Positions 1 to 9,168 of a stretch of 64,000 bases of DNA are shown here, one piece after another. The position numbers and the translations under genes were made by a program. Under the pieces are notes generated by a model. The model was not told the DNA's origin. It searched no databases and worked only from the letters and a program-made list of their open reading frames with translations. The DNA comes from Bacteroidales bacterium (GTDB taxonomy: Bacteria > Bacteroidota > Bacteroidia > Bacteroidales > JAQXIO01): positions 27,774 through 91,773 of the forward strand of contig JAQXIO010000063.1 in the NCBI GenBank assembly GCA_029007825.1. Direction: 5' to 3'. How positions within the stretch are numbered: the stretch's first letter is position 1; each line of letters starts with the position of its first letter.

Positions 1-1106
1 TCCTCGCCAATATGAGCCATGAGATCCGCACGCCTCTGAATGCGATCGTGGGATTTTCGGAGCTGATTATCGATTCGGAGGACCGGGAGGAGAAGAGAAA
101 TTTTATCGAAATCGTGCGGACGAACAACGACCTGCTGCTGCAGCTGATCAACGATGTGCTGGACTTGTCGAAGATCGAGGCGGGGTATATCAACCTGCAA
201 TATGCGGAGTTCGATTTTTCGGCTCATTTCAGTGAGCTGGGGACGTCGCTGGGTATCAAGGCGACGGAGGCGGTAGAGCTGAAGGTGGTGAACCGTTACC
301 CGGAGCTGTACATTTGTTCGGACAAGAGCCGGTTGTCGCAGGTGATCACGAATTTCGTGAACAATGCGTTCAAGTTCACGCACAAGGGTAGTATTACGAT
401 GGATTACCTGTATGAGGACGAGTCGATACGGGTATCGGTGACGGATACGGGCATCGGGATAGAGGAAGAAAACCTGCGGAAGATTTTCAACCGCTTTGAA
501 AAGATCAACAATTTTGCACAGGGCACGGGCCTGGGTTTATCGATCTGCAAGGTGATTATCGAGGCGATGCACGGTGAGATCGGGGCGGAGTCGAAGCCGG
601 GCGAGGGCTCTACGTTCTGGTTCAGGATTCCCTGCAATGCGCTTCCGGGCGGGATTCAGGAGGAGACGAACCGTACCGGGAAAGAGGAATTTACCCCGGA
701 GGAGGAAGAGACGGGAACGGAGGATTTTCCGGAAGCCGACGTACAGGACGAGAAAAAGACGGTACTGGTGGCGGAGGACTTAGACAGCAACTACATCATT
801 GTCCGGACGATTCTCAGGGGGCAGTACCGCCTGATCCGGGCGACGGACGGGGCGGATGCGGTGGAAAAGACGAAGATTTACCATCCGGATATTATCCTGA
901 TGGATATGAAAATGCCGGTTATGGACGGGTTGAGTGCCACGAGGGAGATACGGAGGTTTAACCGTTCGGTGCCGATTATCGCCCTGACGGCTTATGTGCT
1001 GGACACGAAGCGTGAGGATGCCCTCGATGCGGGGTGCAACGAGTTTATGACAAAGCCTTTGAATAAAAATACGCTGATCGACCTGATTTCGGGCTGCATG
1101 AAGTAG
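1..1106 (+). CDS. Hybrid histidine kinase/response regulator, 3' part (5' end outside window)
   Basis: The reading frame is open from base 3 (Leu-Ala-Asn) into the ATG at 12, so the true start lies upstream of the window. Numbering from that ATG, the HisKA phospho-acceptor is His3 (SHEIRTP), the N box is around Asn117, the G1 box DTGIGI is 145-150 and the G2 box GTGLGL is 171-176. After an acidic linker (about 215-248), a receiver domain follows with phospho-Asp298, Thr326 and Lys348. This is a cytoplasmic sensor output that passes phosphate from His to Asp. The sensor part is not visible. It closely resembles the PAS kinase at 44443-45978, which has no receiver domain. No DNA-binding output domain is present, so it probably acts through a phosphorelay partner outside the window. 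Confidence 0.93.
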   Translation, partial: LANMSHEIRTPLNAIVGFSELIIDSEDREEKRNFIEIVRTNNDLLLQLINDVLDLSKIEAGYINLQYAEFDFSAHFSELGTSLGIKATEAVELKVVNRYPELYICSDKSRLSQVITNFVNNAFKFTHKGSITMDYLYEDESIRVSVTDTGIGIEEENLRKIFNRFEKINNFAQGTGLGLSICKVIIEAMHGEIGAESKPGEGSTFWFRIPCNALPGGIQEETNRTGKEEFTPEEEETGTEDFPEADVQDEKKTVLVAEDLDSNYIIVRTILRGQYRLIRATDGADAVEKTKIYHPDIILMDMKMPVMDGLSATREIRRFNRSVPIIALTAYVLDTKREDALDAGCNEFMTKPLNKNTLIDLISGCMK

Positions 1107-1160
1107 GGTGCGGCTAAACGGCTTTCTGCTTTAATTTGCAAAGCATACCGACGATTTAAT

Positions 1161-1733
1161 ATGAACGAACCGGAGATAATCAGAAGCAAAATGCACGAAA
1201 TCCGCGGGCAAAAGGTGATGCCGGATTTCGATTTGGCAGAACTATATCAAGTGGAAACCCGTGTACTGAATCAGGCTGTAAAACGGAATACAGAACGTTT
1301 TCCGGATGATTTCATGTTTCAACTGACCGATGAAGAAACCTTTATTTGGAAATCACAAATTGTGATGACCAATTCAGTAAAAATGGGTATCCGCCGCAAC
1401 CCCTATGCTTTCACTGAATTGGGAGTTGCAATGCTCAGCAACATCCTCAATTCCAAAACGGCAATACAAATCAATATGGGAATTATGCGCGCTTTTGTCG
1501 CCATGCGTCAAGTGATAACCAATCCGCCTACGGATAAATTCACCGGACTTCAGCGCGAAGTGAAAGTGCTCAAAGAATATATCGAAGAAGTTTTTGCCGA
1601 CTATAACGACATCAACGAAGATACTCGTTTGCAGTTAGAGCTTATCAACCGGACATTGGCAGAACTTCAGGTCAGGAAACGGGAATATAAATCACGCAAA
1701 CCGATAGGATTCGTAAAACCAAAGGAAATATGA
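1161..1733 (+). CDS. ORF6N-domain (KilA-N-like) DNA-binding protein
   Basis: 190 residues. The N-terminal ~110 residues match the ORF6N pattern: an IRGQKVMPDFDLAELYQVE core, a run of RNxxRFPxDFMFQLT type, and YAFTELGVAMLSNIL. A helical tail of about 60 residues follows. ORF6N domains are common in phages and in mobile or toxin-rich regions and are thought to bind DNA; no specific target is known. The gene stands alone 54 bp after the histidine kinase and about 300 bp before the convergent HigBA pair. The ATG at 1161 is the only good start upstream of the domain. Function beyond DNA binding is not predictable. Confidence 0.85.
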   Translation: MNEPEIIRSKMHEIRGQKVMPDFDLAELYQVETRVLNQAVKRNTERFPDDFMFQLTDEETFIWKSQIVMTNSVKMGIRRNPYAFTELGVAMLSNILNSKTAIQINMGIMRAFVAMRQVITNPPTDKFTGLQREVKVLKEYIEEVFADYNDINEDTRLQLELINRTLAELQVRKREYKSRKPIGFVKPKEI

Positions 1734-2033
1734 TATCATAAGTTTATCCATCTCATTAGAACAGATACCAACGAGTCGGTTCAATCCGAGATAAAATTAT
1801 ATTTTGAGGTATTACAAACAGCCTGACATACAATCAATTAAACACAAGACTCTTATTCTATACATCAGAAAAAAAATACACCTTTGCATTTCGATAGCCG
1901 GTAGATGTAAAAACAAAAGTCTTACCATTACCCTTGTGACCGGTTTTCAAAGGATGCGGCAAAAAAAGTTTCCAATTACCCTTTAAATTTCTTACAGAAA
2001 TCACTTAAATTTATCGAACGGAGGGGGTCTAGA
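1734..2033. other. Gene-free AT-rich stretch between ORF6N gene and higA
   Basis: This interval lies between two convergent genes. No reading frame with coding character and no convincing hairpin followed by a T run was seen. A run of A residues near 1869-1877 and an A run near 1962 are the only low-complexity features. Confidence 0.5.
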
Positions 2034-2399
2034 TTATACTCCTAACACGATCTTAGCGTCAATATTAAGTTTTTTACTTATCTCTCTTGCAATTTTCAAT
2101 GTGGGCTCGCTCTTACCTGTTATGTACTCGCTTATTCTCGAGGGGCTTATATTCAACATCTCAGAGAGTTTACTTTGCGTAATATTCATTTCAAACATAC
2201 GGAGTTTTATTATATCTGCAAGAGTCGGTTCTCCTATTGCAAAATGTTCTTCCGAATAATCAGCGACCATATTCGAAAGCAGTTCCAATTCTATGCTGTT
2301 CGGATCATCGAGCGGCGTATGATCTCCCACGAACGGCAAAAGTTCTTCTACTCTTTTCACCGCCCAATCGTATTGAGCCTTATTTTCGATCTTTGCCAT
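2034..2399 (-). CDS. higA: HigA-type XRE antitoxin
   Basis: 121 residues starting at ATG 2399; a longer TTG start at 2426 would overlap the toxin and is less likely. The N-terminal half (about 1-65) is the acidic toxin-binding part with ELLSNMVADYSEEHF. The C-terminal half is an XRE helix-turn-helix (MNITQSKLSEMLNISPSRIS, then a GKSEPTLK turn). HigA antitoxins neutralise HigB and repress their own operon. The gene follows higB by 11 bp, giving the toxin-first order typical of higBA. A bicistronic autoregulated unit is inferred. Confidence 0.88.
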   Translation of the reverse strand: MAKIENKAQYDWAVKRVEELLPFVGDHTPLDDPNSIELELLSNMVADYSEEHFAIGEPTLADIIKLRMFEMNITQSKLSEMLNISPSRISEYITGKSEPTLKIAREISKKLNIDAKIVLGV

Positions 2400-2410
2400 G
2401 ACATTTTCAC

Positions 2411-2704
2411 CTATATATTCGAACAATCTATTTTATTATATTCGTCGTGCGTACCGATAAAACGCACATACACGAACCTGATCGTAAACTTTACAACTAC
2501 CACTAACCGGTAGTTATTACCTCTTATATTGAATACATAGTGCTGATTTCCTACGTTGTCCACACTATTAAACGTGGCTTTAATATCGGCAAAGCATGTC
2601 CATTCACTCTTTTTGACGACAGAAACCCACTCTTGAAGAGCTGTTTTCACATCGGGATAAGCTTCTGCATATTCTTTTAAAGCCTGTTCGGTAAATATCC
2701 TCAT
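2411..2704 (-). CDS. higB: HigB-type toxin (RelE-fold mRNA interferase)
   Basis: 97 residues from ATG 2704; an in-frame TTG at 2767 is less likely. The sequence fits the HigB_toxin family: an N-terminal amphipathic helix (TEQALKEYAEAYPD), ALQEWVSVVKKSEW, then a beta-rich core with YVFNIRGNNYRLVVVVKF and FVYVRFIGTHDEY. The His-Asp-Glu-Tyr near the C-terminus is typical of this family, which cleaves mRNA on the ribosome. It lies directly upstream of higA on the same strand. The family is well recognised; the specific mRNA target is not inferable. Confidence 0.88.
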   Translation of the reverse strand: MRIFTEQALKEYAEAYPDVKTALQEWVSVVKKSEWTCFADIKATFNSVDNVGNQHYVFNIRGNNYRLVVVVKFTIRFVYVRFIGTHDEYNKIDCSNI

Positions 2705-2850
2705 GTTTACGGATTCGTACGATGCAAATATAGAAATATTATTCCATAATACAAAATAATATTCCAAATTACAGAATATATAAAATATGGATTGAAACTT
2801 CGTAAAGCTAGTTTTTTCAACTCCGAAATAATCTTTACAGAAATTAATAT

Positions 2851-2858
2851 TATATTCG
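2851..2858 (+). promoter_or_regulatory. Probable -7 box for the 2886 gene
   Basis: TATATTCG matches the Bacteroidetes -7 consensus TAnnTTTG at seven of eight positions. It sits 28 bp upstream of the ATG at 2886. No clear -33 element was seen. Confidence 0.35.
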
Positions 2859-2885
2859 CAATGAAAACCTTAAATAAAGACTATT

Positions 2886-3569
2886 ATGAAAAAAAAAGAT
2901 ATAGTCATCACGCCTAAAGAGATATATGATTCTTTATGGAAATGCCGTGATTTTGAATTATCCCATCTCTGGCAACGCTCTGTCTTTCTCTCTGCATTTT
3001 TAATTATGTGTTTTACAGGATATGGAAGTGTATTGTTTAAAATTTGCGAATATTCACCCGGATCGTCTCCCGATGACCTTTTCTGCGTACTTAATATTAT
3101 AGGGATAGCGGTGGCTTTACTGGGTTACGTCTTTTCCGTATTATGGATCATGATGGGCAAAGGCTCGAAGGCCTGGTATGAGAGATACGAGTCAGCCCTT
3201 TATAATATTGAGCGTGATTCTAAATTCAGCAAATCAAAAGTTTACAATTATATGAATAAACATGAATTGATGCACGGCAGCATACCTTTTCCGGAAAAAT
3301 TGGATAATAAGTTATTTTCAACAAATGCCGGAGCATTTTCCGTTTCAAGAATTAACATCGCAATCGGACAAATATCGATGATAGTTTGGTGCTTCATCTA
3401 TTTAATTCATACTTGTCTCTTTTCCTTCTCCGATCAGTTGTCCAATATCATAGGTTGCCATAAGCCAGGTACTGTCATCATGTCTATTATCATCAGCTTC
3501 TTATTGTGGATAATCACATATATCTTACTTAAATACACCAAATGGTGTGAAAGCTCAAATATGAAATGA
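2886..3569 (+). CDS. Four-helix inner-membrane protein, RipA-family-like
   Basis: 227 residues with four predicted membrane segments, about residues 28-48, 68-90, 157-180 and 190-216. They flank a cytoplasmic-looking stretch with the GKGSKAWYERYE motif after the second segment. The layout and that motif fit my recollection of the RipA-family octameric membrane proteins annotated in Bacteroidetes, but I cannot confirm it by alignment. The gene is monocistronic, preceded by a possible -7 box at 2851 and followed by a strong hairpin at 3651. Function is unknown. Base composition is AT-richer than the downstream phage-like genes. Confidence 0.72.
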   Translation: MKKKDIVITPKEIYDSLWKCRDFELSHLWQRSVFLSAFLIMCFTGYGSVLFKICEYSPGSSPDDLFCVLNIIGIAVALLGYVFSVLWIMMGKGSKAWYERYESALYNIERDSKFSKSKVYNYMNKHELMHGSIPFPEKLDNKLFSTNAGAFSVSRINIAIGQISMIVWCFIYLIHTCLFSFSDQLSNIIGCHKPGTVIMSIIISFLLWIITYILLKYTKWCESSNMK

Positions 3570-3650
3570 TAAATGACAATATAAACTATAAAAAACAAAT
3601 ATCACATTTGTGTTGCACAGTTTAAATATGACAATTATAAATACAACATT

Positions 3651-3683
3651 ATTTTGCCGGCTACTTTTAAGAGCCGGCAAAAT
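3651..3683 (+). terminator. 12-bp perfect hairpin downstream of the membrane-protein gene
   Basis: ATTTTGCCGGCT at 3651-3662 pairs perfectly with 3672-3683 around a 9-nt loop. The outer A/T pairs supply a short T run on either strand, so it may end transcription in both directions. It lies 80 bp after the stop at 3569. Confidence 0.6.
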
Positions 3684-3843
3684 CATAACATCACAATCCT
3701 ATTCCGTATTATCGAACTACTTGCTGCCGTAAAATATCCGGACAAAGCAAAAACGGACAGGTTTCCCACCGGGAACAGATTCTCCTCTACCCTACGGGTA
3801 ACAGGGCTTTCATACAAACAATTAAAATAACGTATAAATATTC

Positions 3844-4578
3844 TCAGACCGGTTTGTTACGGTTTGGGTGGTCGCCGAAGAATTTTGCTTTGTGTTCGTC
3901 GAACTCCTGCTGCGACATACAGTCTTGTGCGCGTTCGTAGATAAAGCGCGCCAGCTGGTCGGCTATGTCCTGCTTTGCCTTTACCGATTCGTGCTTCGCC
4001 CGTTCTTCGTTGAGCCTCTGCTCTTTCCATTCGTCCACAGCCGCGCGGAAATGGTGCAGATAGTCGTTCTTTATCCCGGTAACGGGCAACGCGCCTTTTT
4101 CGGTAGCGATCATCAAGGACGAGACGCTTATGCCCATCTTAAAACGAAGCGATTTTATTTCGCTGTAGGCAAATCCTTCCGTTATGTGCCTGCCTTTCAT
4201 AAAAAAGAGACGGTGATCGGTAGCGAAAAGCACGCCGTAGCGGCCATGGCAAACAGCACCGGAGATGCCTTTCAGTATTTCATTGGGATATAAAAAAGAG
4301 GAAGCGCTTTCCACCTCTCTCCTTTTCCATAAGGCCGAGTGGCTGGATACTCCCAGTTCACGGAGATAGTTCCTGACCTTTTCGCGCTCGATGTCTTTCT
4401 CTGCGACGAACCGGCGCAACTCCTGCAGTGTCATATTTTTTATTCCCGGCGAAGAGTCTTCGCCGTACGCTTCATAACACTTCCGGCAAATTCCTTCACC
4501 GGTTTTTAACCTTCCATTTCTATGCCATGGCTTATTGAACAAATGCAGCTTTGTTCCACATAAAGAACATTTTTCCAT
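3844..4578 (-). CDS. Zinc-ribbon and PH-like domain protein
   Basis: 244 residues from ATG 4578 (an in-frame TTG at 4596 is less likely). The N-terminus has a four-cysteine zinc-ribbon: CSLC at about residues 4-7 and CRKC at about 31-34. The middle (about 95-185) looks like a bacterial PH domain of the YokE type: LYPNEILKGISGAV, GVLFATDHRLFFM, YSEIKSLRF, then a terminal helix FRAAVDEW. The C-terminal ~60 residues are charged and helical, ending near a SHOCT-like stretch. Such proteins are usually cytoplasmic and of unknown role. It stands alone on the minus strand. Confidence 0.7.
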   Translation of the reverse strand: MEKCSLCGTKLHLFNKPWHRNGRLKTGEGICRKCYEAYGEDSSPGIKNMTLQELRRFVAEKDIEREKVRNYLRELGVSSHSALWKRREVESASSFLYPNEILKGISGAVCHGRYGVLFATDHRLFFMKGRHITEGFAYSEIKSLRFKMGISVSSLMIATEKGALPVTGIKNDYLHHFRAAVDEWKEQRLNEERAKHESVKAKQDIADQLARFIYERAQDCMSQQEFDEHKAKFFGDHPNRNKPV

Positions 4579-4833
4579 GATGATTAGATTTAACAAAGAT
4601 CGTTATACATAAATTAAGCAACAATGCGGTAAAGATAAGATATTGTTTCGTTCCGTGCATATTTTTTAATAAAAAATAAACTATATCAGTAATTTTCTAT
4701 TTTTCCACCGTCTCAAACACGTCATTTTGCATCTGGTTAATATTCCTCATCTATCGATTAATCGATAGCGAAACGGTGCGCAGCGTTTTCCGTTACTTAG
4801 CAACACGAAACAAACCACAAAATTATTTCTGAT

Positions 4834-5625
4834 ATGGAAGAGGGCAAGAACGGCAGCAACACTGCGGCACAGGCTGTTCCGGAAGGCAAGCGCGAGGCGC
4901 TTCTGAACAAACTGAGGGAGTGGTATCCGGATACCGACCTGAACGACGATGAAACGGTGTTCGGCACTTTAGCGGGTCATATCGAAAAGTTAGACAGCGA
5001 GTTAAGCGAACGCAGGAAGCGGGACGAAGAGCTGGTGTGCCTGATCGAGCGCGACCCGGTGATCGGGGCTCTGTTGAAAGAGCTTTACACGGGCAAGGAG
5101 AAGAGTGCGGCGCATATGATCCGCCGGCTGTTCGGGAAGAACCTGCTCGAACTGGACGACGAGGGCCTGAAGGAATCGGATGCCGAAGCGCGCAAACGCA
5201 TAGAAGAGGAGAAGAGGCGCGAGAAGATTACGGCGGAGCAGGACGAGAACTGGGAAAAGAGTATTCCGGTATTGAAAAGGTTCTGCAGCGACGCGGGGAT
5301 ACCGGACGACGAGGTTCCTCTTTTTCTCGATTTCATTTTCGATGCGGGCGACAAGATTATTCTTTCCAAGCCTTTCGACCGCCCCATGCTGGAAATGTTC
5401 TACAAGGCGATGCACTACGACGACGACCTGACGGAGGCTGAAAACCGGGGACGGATAAGGGGGGTAAACGAAAAGATCGTCTTACGGCGAAAGGCATTCA
5501 GCGGCGATGAGGTGCCCAATCCTACCGGACGGCATGCGGAGACGGGCGTGCGGCAGAACCTGCCCCCGGCACCGAAGAGTATGCTCGAATTAGGTGGTTA
5601 CCAGCCGGCAAGACGGCGGCGCTGA
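4834..5625 (+). CDS. Phage scaffold-like acidic coiled-coil protein
   Basis: 263 residues, highly charged, with long helical stretches at about 20-55 and 110-150 and a Pro-rich basic tail (residues 235-263) ending in RRRR. There is no signal peptide or enzyme motif. It sits directly before a capsid-like gene, the classic position of a scaffolding or capsid-assembly protein, and the acidic coiled-coil character with a basic C-terminal anchor fits that role. Identification rests on position and composition only. The gap to the capsid gene is 310 bp, unusually long for phage morphogenesis genes. A general cytoplasmic protein is not excluded. Confidence 0.55.
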   Translation: MEEGKNGSNTAAQAVPEGKREALLNKLREWYPDTDLNDDETVFGTLAGHIEKLDSELSERRKRDEELVCLIERDPVIGALLKELYTGKEKSAAHMIRRLFGKNLLELDDEGLKESDAEARKRIEEEKRREKITAEQDENWEKSIPVLKRFCSDAGIPDDEVPLFLDFIFDAGDKIILSKPFDRPMLEMFYKAMHYDDDLTEAENRGRIRGVNEKIVLRRKAFSGDEVPNPTGRHAETGVRQNLPPAPKSMLELGGYQPARRRR

Positions 5626-5935
5626 AAGCTTTTTTCCCTGACCGTATAAAAGGGGGAATACAAATACAAAAGAGGCACAGCCGGCGGAAAGGCAAACCGG
5701 ATGTAACCGGTATTTCCGTAGGGATGACCCGGAATGACCGGGCTTTTATACCGGACAATGGAAAAACCTCTTTCTCAAAAAATTCTACTATACAATTACG
5801 AACGTAAGAATACAAAAAAGGGTGCAAAGACAACAGAAGCGGAAAAAAGGGCGCCGGGGCATTCCGGCACGGCTTATCCGGCGAATGTACCGGTAATCCG
5901 GTTCGTAAAAACGACAACTTTTAATAATTACTATT
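5626..5935. other. 310-bp gap inside the phage-like cluster
   Basis: No convincing gene. Short frames on both strands have no start context or domain features. The segment just before the capsid ATG is AT-rich and could hold its promoter, but no TAnnTTTG box was recognised. Confidence 0.4.
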
Positions 5936-7390
5936 ATGACAAAGAGAATGAAAGAGCTGCTGGGAAAGGCAGACATGCAAAGCCTTGCAGGGCTTTTGCT
6001 CCTGATTGCGGGAGCCGTGTTCGGGATATTCGGCGGCGGCATACTGATAGCCGCAGGGATAGCCGGGAGCGACGGCGTGGGGCGCTTCGACGACGGGATT
6101 GCTTCGCTGGACGAGGCGAAGGAGAATTCGCCCGAGCTGCTGCGTGCCTATATCAATAAGGTAGTAAAGGAGCAGAACCCTACGAGTACGCCGCTCGATA
6201 CGATTTTCCGCGAGGTGGCTTCGGTGCGGGGCGAAAAGGGGGCGATGAACGAAAAGGGGGAGCGCTCGATGATTTACCAGTATTACGCCATCGATTCGAA
6301 ACCGGTGCGAAGCAAGGTGAAAACGGCTTATACCAAGGTGGGCGATGCGGTAACGGCGGAGATCGAGGTGGAGAACCCGAAGATTTTTTCGCGCAAGGAT
6401 ACGATTATCGTGCGGGGGGTAAGCGGTTACAACCCAGGTGAGACGACGCCTTCGGGGCGTCCGCTGATTCTCTGGGTGGAGAAGCGCCTGCCGAACGGCA
6501 AGCTGCTGGTGCGCGCCATCAACGGAAAGACGATCGGCGAGCCGAACTCGGGCATTTCGGAGGTTCCGGATATTCCGGCGAATGCGCCGCTGTTCCGTTC
6601 GGGACGTGCGCATAACGAGTTAGACGTGCAGACGGCGCCGTTCAACGCATGGCCGAGCAAGACGACGAATTATTGCCAGATTTTCAAAGCGCAGATCGAG
6701 GCGGGCAGCATTTACCAGTTGCAGGAGAAGGAGATACGCTGGACACCGAGCCAGAGCGAGCGGCTGGCGATCAACGATATGAAGATGACGACGGAGGCGG
6801 CGTTCCTGTTCGGGGAGAAGGCGGTTTTCCGCGCTCCGTACGACAGCGATTCGGATGCGGAGGGGAATATCTATACGACCGGGGGCATCGTGCACGAAAT
6901 AAAGCGTACGATCGACTACGACAAAACGAACGGCATTTCGGAGTCGTTCTTTAACGAGACGTTGCGGAATATTTTCACGGGGAACGGCGGCAATCCTACG
7001 CGCGTGGCGTTTATGGGTTCAGGGTTTACGGAGATGGTGAGCAATATCGATTCGGTAAAGCGCCAGATCGGGGCGAAAGACCAGAATGTGGTTTGGGGTA
7101 TCCGCTGGGACGAGATTACTTCGCCTTTCGGCTCGCTGTTGTGCAAGCGCCACGAGGTGCTGGATATCTACGGATGGGAGGATCTTTGCATCGTGCTGGA
7201 TATGGATAACGTGGCGAAGGTGACGTTCAGCGGTCTGGAACGGATGGTGCTGGACCTGAAGAAGTCGGGACAGCGCAACGTGGATGCGGCGGTGTTGACG
7301 GAGATTGCGGGAACGGAGCTTTACTATCCTTCTACGCATGCGATTATCAAACCGGTAGGGTTCGACCTGAAGGGGAGCATAGAGGATTAA
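5936..7390 (+). CDS. SU10/DUF5309-like major capsid protein (HK97 fold) with hydrophobic N-terminus
   Basis: 484 residues. The middle (about 235-310) carries the DUF5309/SU10 capsid hallmarks: TTNYCQIFKAQIEAGSIY, then a helix with MTTEAAFLFGEKAVFR, then IYTTGGIVHEIKR. A long E-loop/P-domain-like region and a C-terminal A-domain-like end follow. Residues 14-47 form an unusually hydrophobic Leu/Ile/Ala/Gly run (LAGLLLLIAGAVFGIFGGG and on) that could be a membrane helix or a packing segment, which I do not expect in this family. It is the only recognisable capsid gene; terminase, portal and protease are missing here. The protein looks intact. Confidence 0.72.
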   Translation: MTKRMKELLGKADMQSLAGLLLLIAGAVFGIFGGGILIAAGIAGSDGVGRFDDGIASLDEAKENSPELLRAYINKVVKEQNPTSTPLDTIFREVASVRGEKGAMNEKGERSMIYQYYAIDSKPVRSKVKTAYTKVGDAVTAEIEVENPKIFSRKDTIIVRGVSGYNPGETTPSGRPLILWVEKRLPNGKLLVRAINGKTIGEPNSGISEVPDIPANAPLFRSGRAHNELDVQTAPFNAWPSKTTNYCQIFKAQIEAGSIYQLQEKEIRWTPSQSERLAINDMKMTTEAAFLFGEKAVFRAPYDSDSDAEGNIYTTGGIVHEIKRTIDYDKTNGISESFFNETLRNIFTGNGGNPTRVAFMGSGFTEMVSNIDSVKRQIGAKDQNVVWGIRWDEITSPFGSLLCKRHEVLDIYGWEDLCIVLDMDNVAKVTFSGLERMVLDLKKSGQRNVDAAVLTEIAGTELYYPSTHAIIKPVGFDLKGSIED

Positions 7391-7851
7391 TGCCGGGTAT
7401 TTCCCGGCGGTGACACCAGGTCAGGAGTTCCGTTGCCGTATCCGCGTGCGGCTGCGGTATTGCGGGGCTCCTTTCATTTGTTTAAATTCCGGTGAAAGAG
7501 CGTGTTTATACGGTTTTGTTTCCGGTTCTCTTATGTTTTTGCAGAGGGTCCGGCCCGGACATGCCTTTCGGGACAAAGGAAACCGGACGGCGAAAAAGGA
7601 TTCCGTCCAATACCTGCAGCGTTCTCTAAAAAGACTCCTTGCAAGATATGGCGGGAAAATAATTCCGATGCTTTTACAGTGCTTCGGGTCGTAAAAAAAC
7701 ACTTCTTGCGGGATATGCGGGGGGGGGATTGCCGGGAATAGAACGGCGAAGCGGCTTCAAAAGCGCACCACCTTGCAGAACGTGACCGAGACCGATACCG
7801 GACAAAAGGCATATCAGGACATTTTCGTTTCACTAAAAACAACTTATTTAT
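7391..7851. other. 461-bp gap inside the phage-like cluster, with a G9 tract
   Basis: No gene can be supported. A run of nine G residues lies at about 7719-7727; such tracts are prone to slippage and sequencing error. The rest looks like decayed or non-coding sequence. An AT-rich stretch leads into the next ATG at 7852. Confidence 0.45.
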
Positions 7852-8259
7852 ATGGCATTAAAGACCTATACATCGCTTTACTTCCTTTTCCGCACGTCAG
7901 TAACGGCAGAGGGCAAACGCATTCCCATCGAATTTAAGAACGGCATCAATTTCGGCGAATACCGGGCAAAGGGGTGCTTCTCGACTTCGAACGAAAAACT
8001 GCAGGAGGCGATCGAGAGCGATCCGCGCTTCGGGTGGGAGTTTTTCCTGACGGAGACAAAGGAAACGGCAGGAGCTCCGGAAGCGAAACCATCGGGGAAT
8101 ACCGGAACGGAAGCCGATGCGGTCGGCAACCTGCACGAGGCGCGTGAATACTTAGTGCGGCATTACGGCGTGGAGCGCCGCGCGCTAAACAACGGCGAAG
8201 CGGTACAGAAAGAGGCTGCCCGGTTAGGTGTGGAGTTTCCGAACCTGAAATTAGGGTAA
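7852..8259 (+). CDS. Small phage-cluster protein of unknown function
   Basis: 135 residues. The first ~65 residues are beta-rich (TYTSLYFLFRTSVTAEGKRI) and the linker at 65-90 is low complexity. The C-terminal ~45 residues look like a small helical domain (LHEAREYLVRHYGVERRALN, then VQKEAARLGVEFPNL). It sits between the capsid-like and adaptor-like genes, where many phages encode head-completion or decoration proteins, so a virion role is plausible. No family is recognised. The end domain could bind DNA or another virion protein, but nothing in the sequence proves it. Confidence 0.5.
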   Translation: MALKTYTSLYFLFRTSVTAEGKRIPIEFKNGINFGEYRAKGCFSTSNEKLQEAIESDPRFGWEFFLTETKETAGAPEAKPSGNTGTEADAVGNLHEAREYLVRHYGVERRALNNGEAVQKEAARLGVEFPNLKLG

Positions 8260-8550
8260 TCCGGCATACGGAACGGCGCTGTTTTTACTTCCCGGAAGTT
8301 ACCTTCGCGGGAAGGTTCCGAAAATTGCGGAACGGCAGCATTCTTCCGTCCGGAAAAACAAGACCGCCGGCCGATTGCAGAAAACAGTTTCCGCTGCTGC
8401 GGAAAAGCGTACAAAAAACAATATGCGGTAAACCGGCTTCAACAAAAACCGGAAAGGACAAAAATACCGGCAGAAAGCATTACAAAGAAGAATTACGGAA
8501 AGGGTGGTAAGTAAAGTAAGAAAAGATTATCCGACAGAAAACAAAGAGAT
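8260..8550. other. 291-bp gap inside the phage-like cluster
   Basis: No supported gene. The interval is rich in repeated short CCGG-containing words and AAAA tracts but has no clear terminator or promoter. Confidence 0.4.
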
Positions 8551-9168
8551 ATGGAGAGCGAAGAGATCATCCGGAGGGTGAAATGCCTGATGAACGAAAC
8601 GGATCCGGGAGAGCCGGACACGGTACTTCTGGCCGATGAGCCGTTAGGGGTAGAGCAAGCCATTGCGGAGTGTATCGCCGATGCGGCTAACATCGTGTTT
8701 GCTGCGGCTCCCGTGCATCTGGTACCGCTTACGGACGGCACCCCGCTGCGCATAACGGAGAAAAACGGTGCGGGGATTATCCAGCTGCCCGGTGATTTTG
8801 TCCGCCTTGCCTCGTTGCGCCTCAGCACGTGGAAGCGGACGCTCTTCTCTCCCGCCCCGCCGGGCAGCCCGCCCCACAGGGAGCAGGGCAATCCTTACCT
8901 GAAAGCGGGAACATCGAAACCGGTGGCAGTGCTTACCGGCAGCAGCGGGGGCGCACGGCTCGAATGCTATCCTTTCACCACAGGTACCACCGTGCAGGAG
9001 CTTTTCTATTCGGCAAAGGCAGCGGGGGCGGAAGATATTCCGGAGAACAGCCTGCTCACCCCGGCCGTCTGTTACATGTGTGCGGCGCTGGCATACGGGA
9101 TTTTCGGCAATGCCGAAGCGGCCGGACTTATGAAAGCGGCGGCTACGGAACTGATACCTCAACAATAA
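8551..9168 (+). CDS. Head-tail adaptor/connector-like phage protein
   Basis: 205 residues. It starts with a helix (EEIIRRVKCLMNE), has a central beta region containing the LPGDFVRLASLRLSTWKR stretch, then a short Gly/Ser segment. It ends with CYMCAALAYGIFGNAEAA, helical and rich in small residues. This order (N-terminal helix, beta insertion, C-terminal helices of AAxAYxIxGN type) resembles phage adaptor proteins of the gp6/DUF6682 kind; the assignment is by pattern and position. Its TAA stop codon is also the left target duplication of the MITE that starts at the next base. Confidence 0.55.
   Translation: MESEEIIRRVKCLMNETDPGEPDTVLLADEPLGVEQAIAECIADAANIVFAAAPVHLVPLTDGTPLRITEKNGAGIIQLPGDFVRLASLRLSTWKRTLFSPAPPGSPPHREQGNPYLKAGTSKPVAVLTGSSGGARLECYPFTTGTTVQELFYSAKAAGAEDIPENSLLTPAVCYMCAALAYGIFGNAEAAGLMKAAATELIPQQ

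Noticed and set aside
1770..1800. TCGGTTCAATCCGA resembling a tRNA T-arm
   Set aside because: The loop is six bases and no other arm is found.
7719..7727. G9 tract as possible phase-variation switch
   Set aside because: No coding frame or promoter around it can be supported.
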